5,629 bases of DNA from an uncultured Oscillospiraceae bacterium (GTDB taxonomy: Bacteria; Bacillota; Clostridia; Oscillospirales; Ruminococcaceae). The stretch covers positions 1-5,629 of the forward strand of contig CATNEU010000116.1 in the NCBI GenBank assembly GCA_950097605.1. The letters are read 5' to 3'. Each line of letters begins with the position of its first letter. The stretch's first letter is position 1. This document shows, one piece after another, positions 1 to 3,785 of this stretch. A program made the position numbers and the translations under genes. Below the pieces are notes generated by a model that worked only from the letters and a program-made list of their open reading frames with translations, searched no databases and was not told the DNA's origin.

Positions 1-627
1 GATTTTCAGGTTTCTTTTGTCCTGAAAAGTCCGGAGCTGGCCGAAGCGTTCCAGCAGGAGCTGTATGAGAAAGGGCTTCCCAACTATTACACCGTTTCGG
101 CGGACGCCGCGAAATATCAAAAGGCGGTGGGCCCGATTGAAGGAATCTCCCGCCTGGCAACCATCTTTTTGATTGTGGTGCTGGTGGTTGGTTCTTTGCT
201 TCTGGTCCTGCTTTCCACAATGGCGATCCGCGAACGCAAATACGAGGTTGGCGTATTGCGGGCCATGGGCATGAAAAAAGCCAAGGTCGCCCTTGGCATC
301 GTTGCAGAGATGGCGGCTATCACCGCGGCCTGCCTTGTGATCGGCCTGGGAATCGGCGCGGCCGCTTCCCAGCCCATTGCGGATGCATTGCTCCACAGCC
401 AAGTGCAGGCCGCCCAGTCCGAACCGGTGCAGAACAACAACACAGAAGTCAGCAACGGAATACAAACGAGTCAAAACGCCATAACGGAGTTGGACGTGCG
501 TTTAAACGGGGCGGCGGCTGGACAGATTGCAGGGATCGCACTGCTGCTGGCCCTGTTGTCCAGCGCGGCCGGTGTGGTCTTCATCACCCGGTATGAACCG
601 GTCAAGATTTTATCGGAGAGGTACTGA
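1..627 (+). CDS. FtsX/MacB-type ABC transporter permease, C-terminal part (5' end outside window)
   Basis: This is the last 208 residues of an ABC-transporter membrane subunit; the reading frame is open from base 1 and ends at TGA 625-627. Visible parts in order are: the end of an extracytoplasmic domain (bases 1-150); a membrane helix (about 154-222); a cytoplasmic loop reading RERKYEVGVLRAMGMKK (229-279), the typical FtsX-family coupling segment; a second helix (about 283-366); a polar outside loop of about 39 residues rich in Gln and Asn (about 391-507); and a last helix (about 526-591) followed by the tail ITRYEPVKILSERY. The same order and many of the same residues recur in the permease at 1338-2606, so the two are paralogues and probably pair in one transporter with the ATPase that starts 4 nt downstream. 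The family uses ATP hydrolysis to move or extract molecules at the outer membrane face (MacB, LolCDE, FtsEX); the substrate here is unknown. Confidence 0.9.
   Translation, partial: DFQVSFVLKSPELAEAFQQELYEKGLPNYYTVSADAAKYQKAVGPIEGISRLATIFLIVVLVVGSLLLVLLSTMAIRERKYEVGVLRAMGMKKAKVALGIVAEMAAITAACLVIGLGIGAAASQPIADALLHSQVQAAQSEPVQNNNTEVSNGIQTSQNAITELDVRLNGAAAGQIAGIALLLALLSSAAGVVFITRYEPVKILSERY
615..621 (+). promoter_or_regulatory. Ribosome binding site of the ABC ATPase gene
   Basis: GGAGAGG lies 10 nt before the ATG at 632 and inside the last codons of the upstream permease. It fixes the ATPase start at 632; the frame is open further upstream to 527, but that part overlaps the permease and has no family resemblance. 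Confidence 0.65.
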
Positions 628-631
628 TACT

Positions 632-1297
632 ATGCATCTATTAAAACTGGAGAATGTTTCCTACCAGTATGCCGGAACCGCAAGAAAAATACTGAAAGAG
701 ATCAATATGGGGTCTGAACCGGGAAAACTCTATGTCGTGATGGGGAAATCCGGCGCGGGCAAAAGCACGTTGCTTTCTCTGTTGTCGGGTCTGGATCTCT
801 GCACGGAAGGGGTGATGCTCTATGAGGGGCAGGACATGAAATCGCTGGACCGGGACGAGTACCGCGCCAAGAGCGTCGGGGTCATCTTTCAGGGATATAA
901 CCTGCTGACCAATGCAACAGCATTGGAGAATATCGTGCTTTCCATGAACATAAGCGGCAGCCGGGAAAAAAACAAGAGAGAATCTGCGTTGAAGCTCTTG
1001 GACAGGGTTGGGATCGACCGGGAGACCGCGGGCCGACAGGTACTCAAGCTCTCCGGCGGGGAGCAGCAGCGGGTGGGAATTGCCCGCGCGCTCTCTCACA
1101 ACCCGGATATCATCATTGCCGACGAACCCACCGGCAATCTGGACGGAGACACGGAAAAGACCATCATGGGAATTCTGAGGGCCCTTGCACATGACGAAGG
1201 AAAATGCGTCATTGTCGTCACCCATTCCAAAGCGGTGTCTCAATATGCCGACGAGCTGTGGGGATTGAACGCCGGAAACCTTGTGTTTCTGAAGTGA
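632..1297 (+). CDS. ABC transporter ATP-binding protein (MacB/LolD/FtsE class)
   Basis: A 221-residue cytoplasmic ATPase, the usual length for the subunit that powers FtsX-type permeases. All nucleotide-binding motifs are visible: Walker A GKSGAGKST (residues 38-46), Q-loop Gln87 (IFQGYNLL), signature LSGGEQQR (140-147), Walker B IIIADEP with catalytic Glu165, D-loop NLD (169-171) and switch His198 (VVTHS). The stretch ADEPTGNLD is characteristic of the LolD/MacB/BceA group rather than of importers. The start at 632 begins MHLLKLENVSY, the normal N-terminus of the family, and has a ribosome binding site 10 nt upstream. The gene sits 4 nt after one permease and 40 nt before its paralogue, so it most likely serves a heterodimeric membrane pair. 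No catalytic residue is missing. The substrate cannot be deduced; a role in defence against cell-wall-active peptides or in lipoprotein or lipid handling is possible but not shown. Confidence 0.96.
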   Translation: MHLLKLENVSYQYAGTARKILKEINMGSEPGKLYVVMGKSGAGKSTLLSLLSGLDLCTEGVMLYEGQDMKSLDRDEYRAKSVGVIFQGYNLLTNATALENIVLSMNISGSREKNKRESALKLLDRVGIDRETAGRQVLKLSGGEQQRVGIARALSHNPDIIIADEPTGNLDGDTEKTIMGILRALAHDEGKCVIVVTHSKAVSQYADELWGLNAGNLVFLK

Positions 1298-1324
1298 AGC
1301 CCGGCCGGTCCAACAAATGAATGC

Positions 1325-1330
1325 GGAGGA
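1325..1330 (+). promoter_or_regulatory. Ribosome binding site deciding the second permease start
   Basis: GGAGGA lies 7 nt before the ATG at 1338. An in-frame ATG at 1317 is upstream of this site and has no comparable sequence before it. The site therefore favours 1338, whose product begins MYLFQNAMRNIFRNKGR, the normal FtsX-family N-terminus. Confidence 0.8.
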
Positions 1331-1337
1331 ACCCAAT

Positions 1338-2606
1338 ATGTATCTCTTTCAAAACGCCATGCGGAATATTTTTCGGAACAAGGGCCGGAATACCATCCTG
1401 GCACTGATTACTTTTCTTTTGATCTTTGCGGCGGCGGTCTCCTTTTTGATTCACACCGCCGCGGAGTTGATGATAGGCAATGCCCGCGCGCAATTCGGCA
1501 ACCAGGCCACCATCGAGACGGCCGGTACAAAGGTGCTGGCCGTCTCGGATTACCTGGGCTATGGACAGTCGGACCTGCTGGAGAAAGCAGAGTTTTCCAT
1601 GACGGCCTATGGGCGGCTGGATGGTTTGCGGGCACTGGATGAGGAAGCACCGGATGGAAACGCCAATATGATCCTGGTTTCCACTTCCCGTGCGGATCTG
1701 GGCGAGGACTTCCGGAAGGGCCTTCGCAGCGTCACACAGGGAAAAGCGCCGGAAAAAAAGGGAGACTGCCTAGTCAGCGATGCGTTTGCCAAACGCAACG
1801 GCCTGGCCATCGGTTCGAGTGTGAAGCTTCTGCCGGCTGACGCGGCAAAATCCGGAACCGCTGCGCTTACGGTCTCCGGCATTTATACGGACAACTCCGT
1901 AAACGGCGCGGGCGGTCAGCCCGGCATGCCGCTCTATAATCGGAACAACGAAATGATCACCACGGTGGAGACGGCAGCCGCCATTGATTTTATGGTTAAC
2001 AGCACGGGAAGGCTGTTCGACGCCGTTTATTATCTTAAAAATCCCGACCTGTTGGGAGCGTTTCAGAGCGAGCTGCGGGAAAAGGGCTTGCCCACGTCCT
2101 GCACCGTAACAGCCAACGAAGAGGAGTACATACAGGCGGCGGCTCCGCTGGAAAAACTGTCAAAAATCAGCGGCGTTTTTTGGATCGTGGTGCTGTTACT
2201 GGGCGCGGCCGTCCTGGTTCTCGTGTCGATACTATCCATGCGGGAACGCAAATACGAAGTGGGTGTTTTGCGTGCGATGGGCATGAAAAAGGGAAGGGTG
2301 ATCCTCGGCATGCTTTGCGAGACGCTGGCGGTCACGGCGGCTTGCCTGCTGATCGGTTTGGGGGCGGGGGCAGCGGCTGCGCAGCCGGTGGCCAATCTTT
2401 TCATGCAGCAGGCGGCACAAGGTGAACAGGCTCCTCCCACGCAACAAGATGGGGACGGAAAGCCGGCTGTTCAGGTGCAAATGACAGCCTCCGCGGCTGG
2501 AGAGATCGGTTTGGTCGCGCTGCTGCTGGCAGGCATATCCAGCATCGCGGGAATTGTATACATCACCCGGTTTGAACCCAATCGAATCCTATCCGAACGA
2601 AACTAA
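1338..2606 (+). CDS. FtsX/MacB-type ABC transporter permease, complete
   Basis: A 422-residue membrane subunit with the full family layout. A short basic cytoplasmic N-terminus (NAMRNIFRNKGRNT, about 6-19) precedes helix 1 (about 20-38). An extracytoplasmic domain of roughly 240 residues follows in the place of the MacB periplasmic core domain, then helices 2 (about 279-300), 3 (about 321-352) and 4 (about 390-412). The loop MRERKYEVGVLRAMGMKK after helix 2 is nearly identical to that of the permease at 1-627, and both proteins end in a similar ITR(Y/F)EP..ILSER tail. The two are paralogues that most likely arose by duplication and now form a heterodimer around the shared ATPase, as LolC and LolE do around LolD. 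The outside loop between helices 3 and 4 is about 28 residues and Gln/Pro-rich, shorter than its partner's. The start at 1338 is chosen over 1317 because of the ribosome binding site at 1325-1330. Confidence 0.94.
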   Translation: MYLFQNAMRNIFRNKGRNTILALITFLLIFAAAVSFLIHTAAELMIGNARAQFGNQATIETAGTKVLAVSDYLGYGQSDLLEKAEFSMTAYGRLDGLRALDEEAPDGNANMILVSTSRADLGEDFRKGLRSVTQGKAPEKKGDCLVSDAFAKRNGLAIGSSVKLLPADAAKSGTAALTVSGIYTDNSVNGAGGQPGMPLYNRNNEMITTVETAAAIDFMVNSTGRLFDAVYYLKNPDLLGAFQSELREKGLPTSCTVTANEEEYIQAAAPLEKLSKISGVFWIVVLLLGAAVLVLVSILSMRERKYEVGVLRAMGMKKGRVILGMLCETLAVTAACLLIGLGAGAAAAQPVANLFMQQAAQGEQAPPTQQDGDGKPAVQVQMTASAAGEIGLVALLLAGISSIAGIVYITRFEPNRILSERN

Positions 2607-2616
2607 ATTCTTTTTT

Positions 2617-2622
2617 GAGGGG
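2617..2622 (+). promoter_or_regulatory. Ribosome binding site of the lipoprotein gene
   Basis: GAGGGG lies 8 nt before the ATG at 2631. It supports 2631 rather than the adjoining in-frame TTG at 2628. It occupies most of the 24-nt gap after the permease stop, leaving no room for a separate promoter there. Confidence 0.7.
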
Positions 2623-2630
2623 AAATCTTG

Positions 2631-3095
2631 ATGAAAAAATATGCATTGGTTCTACTGTCGGCGGTCATGCTGTTCTCCTTGACCGCCTGCTCCGATCAAA
2701 CAGGCGGCGGCTCCCCGAATGGAGGGAACGGCGGCGCCACAGGGCAAGAAAACCGGCAACCGAACGCAACCCAGCAGGGAGATGCGGCTTATACCCTCGA
2801 CGACCTGATTGCTGCCGTAAAACAGGCGGGCGGCATCAATGGCGAACCGGAAGCGCTGGATGTGCAGGATATCGGTGCTGAAAAGGGAGTTTCCTATGGC
2901 AATGTGGTGTTTTTGCAATACGACCCGTACGCTTCCCGTGCGTATTTTGACGCATATGAAGCGAACCAGGTCGTGTTAAAGGGCAAGACGGTGCCAATTG
3001 GCGCGATCAACGGCCCGTATTTTATGGTGTTTTTGGACGGCAATGTGGACCAAAACGCCGTAAAGGCGTTCCGCTCTATTGGGTTTGGCGGCTGA
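2631..3095 (+). CDS. Small secreted lipoprotein of unknown function, ABC-operon accessory
   Basis: A 154-residue protein that I do not recognise. It opens with a lipoprotein signal: basic MKKY, a hydrophobic core (about 5-17) and the lipobox LTAC, whose Cys20 would be lipidated and anchor the protein to the outer face of the membrane. Residues 21 to about 50 form a low-complexity Gly/Asn/Ser/Gln linker. The remaining roughly 100 residues look like a small folded domain beginning YTLDDLIAAVKQAGG and containing GNVVFLQYDPYASRAYFDAYE and a hydrophobic, Gly-rich end (INGPYFMVFLDGN). No catalytic motif is apparent. The gene follows the second permease by 24 nt with its own ribosome binding site, so it is probably cotranscribed with the transporter. 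A substrate-capturing or regulatory accessory is a reasonable inference. The lipobox is clear; the functional role is a guess. Confidence 0.85.
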   Translation: MKKYALVLLSAVMLFSLTACSDQTGGGSPNGGNGGATGQENRQPNATQQGDAAYTLDDLIAAVKQAGGINGEPEALDVQDIGAEKGVSYGNVVFLQYDPYASRAYFDAYEANQVVLKGKTVPIGAINGPYFMVFLDGNVDQNAVKAFRSIGFGG

Positions 3096-3195
3096 GTCCA
3101 ATCAGACGGCAGGCCTGCGGGAGTGGTATGGATTGCCGCCCGGGCATCTGTGACCCTTGCCGCCGTGCTGCAGGCTATGAACGGATGCGGGTATG

Positions 3196-3261
3196 GACAG
3201 CCTCAAAAGCAAACGGCCACAGTTGTTTTCACCACTGTGGCCGTTTGCTTTTGAGGCTGTC
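3196..3261 (+). terminator. Intrinsic terminator formed by a 28-bp perfect inverted repeat
   Basis: Bases 3196-3223 are the exact reverse complement of 3234-3261, with a 10-nt loop (TGTTTTCACC). The inner 10 bp (CGGCCACAGT, 3214-3223) are GC-rich, and the right arm then reads TTTGCTTTTG. The RNA would therefore have a GC stem followed by an interrupted U-tract, the plan of an intrinsic terminator whose A- and U-tracts extend the stem. It is symmetrical and could act in both directions, though no gene converges on it here. It lies 100 nt after the lipoprotein stop and before the next promoter, the right place to end the ABC operon. The outer 9 bp (GACAGCCTC) are more than a terminator needs, so a dispersed repeat element is the alternative. 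Confidence 0.6.
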
Positions 3262-3279
3262 TGCCGCTTTGACAGGAAA

Positions 3280-3322
3280 GCGCTGCAAAGCGGCGGTACT
3301 ACAGGGTGCGCGCTGCATGGCG
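3280..3322. promoter_or_regulatory. Paired direct repeats upstream of the HPt promoter, possible activator sites
   Basis: GCGCTGCA-NN-GCG occurs at 3280-3292 and again at 3310-3322, with 11 of 13 positions identical. The copies are exactly 30 bp apart, close to three helical turns, and the second ends 3 nt before the -35 box. Such a layout would suit a dimeric regulator contacting RNA polymerase. No binding protein is identified, and chance in GC-rich DNA is possible. Confidence 0.3.
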
Positions 3323-3325
3323 CTA

Positions 3326-3354
3326 TTGATTTATACAGGTGTAAATGCTATAAT
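3326..3354 (+). promoter_or_regulatory. SigA-type promoter of the HPt/response-regulator operon
   Basis: A -35 box TTGATT (3326-3331) is separated by exactly 17 bp from a perfect -10 box TATAAT (3349-3354). The TG at 3346-3347 makes an extended -10. Transcription should start near 3361, giving a leader of about 45 nt, too short for a riboswitch. Its position just after the terminator-like hairpin supports independent expression of the signalling genes. Confidence 0.8.
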
Positions 3355-3392
3355 GTTCGGAATTGATAACAAGATGATTTCGGAAGAATGGA

Positions 3393-3398
3393 AGGAAA
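3393..3398 (+). promoter_or_regulatory. Ribosome binding site deciding the HPt start
   Basis: AGGAAA lies 7 nt before the ATG at 3406. It lies downstream of the alternative in-frame ATG at 3388, whose only purine-rich stretch touches the start codon, so 3406 is preferred. Confidence 0.65.
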
Positions 3399-3405
3399 GA
3401 GTGCA

Positions 3406-3783
3406 ATGACGACAAGTGAATGCTACGACCGTTTGGGCGGGGATTACGAGGACATTTGCCAGCGGTTTAAAACGGAAGCGCGTATTCAAAAATTTTTGGG
3501 TATGCTGCTGCGGGACGCAAGCTATTCCAATTTATGCACGGCTTTGGAAGAGAAGGACTATGACGCGGCGTTCCGGGCCGCGCATACGCTCAAAGGCGTC
3601 GCCCTCAATCTGGGGCTGGGCAGGCTGGCGAAATCGAGCAGCGAACTCACAGAGGCGCTGCGCGCAAGGCAGGAGAATGAAGCGGTACATCCGCTTTTCC
3701 TGCTGTTGGAGCGGGACTTTACAGAGACGTGCGGTCTCGTGAAACAATTGCTGGAAAATGGGGATAAGGCGGGTGACCGGTAG
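3406..3783 (+). CDS. Stand-alone histidine phosphotransfer (HPt) domain protein
   Basis: A 125-residue soluble protein that is a single HPt domain, the expected size for its four-helix bundle. The core motif reads AHTLKGVALNLGLGRLAKSSSEL (about 59-81). His60 is the predicted phosphorylated residue, followed by the usual Lys63-Gly64, a hydrophobic patch and the Gly near position 70. The N-terminal part (CYDRLGGDYEDICQRF) resembles stand-alone HPt proteins of Firmicutes that I know from memory. It has no kinase or ATP-binding domain, so it would relay phosphate between other proteins rather than start a signal. The response-regulator gene begins only 2 nt after its stop, making that regulator its obvious partner; the donor kinase, presumably a hybrid kinase, is not in the window. 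Its own promoter lies about 50 nt upstream of the start. Confidence 0.9.
   Translation: MTTSECYDRLGGDYEDICQRFKTEARIQKFLGMLLRDASYSNLCTALEEKDYDAAFRAAHTLKGVALNLGLGRLAKSSSELTEALRARQENEAVHPLFLLLERDFTETCGLVKQLLENGDKAGDR
3771..3776 (+). promoter_or_regulatory. Ribosome binding site of the response-regulator gene
   Basis: GGGTGA, matching the GGTGA part of the extended anti-Shine-Dalgarno complement, lies 9 nt before the ATG at 3786 and inside the last codons of the HPt gene. It is weaker than the other sites in the window, so coupled translation with the HPt gene is likely. Confidence 0.5.
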
Positions 3784-3785
3784 CC

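Larger units (their letters stand above)
3096..3325. other. Non-coding intergenic region between the two operons
   Basis: With the promoter and leader that follow, the gene-free stretch runs to 3405, about 310 bases. The first 100 bases (3096-3195) are GC-rich and hold only short palindromes such as GCAGGCCTGC (3109-3118); I see no gene there. Then come the 28-bp inverted repeat (3196-3261), a weak 8-bp hairpin (3263-3270 with 3287-3294) and two direct repeats up to 3322, just before the promoter. An open frame from 3128 to 3409 crosses the palindrome and has an Arg/Cys-rich product with no domain, so it is not called as a gene. Confidence 0.7.

Noticed and set aside
641..1336. Minus-strand open frame (231 codons) opposite the ABC ATPase
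   Set aside because: It is antisense to a gene with every ATPase motif intact and its product resembles no family.
3097..3153. Short frame reading AGLREWYGLPPGHL just after the lipoprotein stop, considered as a decayed gene remnant
   Set aside because: It is only about 19 codons long, in a different frame from the lipoprotein, has no start signal, and the resemblance to protein is too slight to call a pseudogene.
3263..3294. Second hairpin GCCGCTTT/AAAGCGGC with a 16-nt loop
   Set aside because: The stem is only 8 bp, the loop is large and no T-run follows; it overlaps the first direct repeat and may be chance.
3361..3405. Possible c-di-GMP riboswitch before the signalling operon
   Set aside because: The predicted leader is only about 45 nt, far too short for a known c-di-GMP aptamer.
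3128..3409. Open frame on the + strand in the intergenic region (93 codons)
   Set aside because: It runs through the perfect palindrome, the promoter and the HPt ribosome binding site, has an Arg/Cys-rich product without a recognisable domain, and lacks a clear ribosome binding site.
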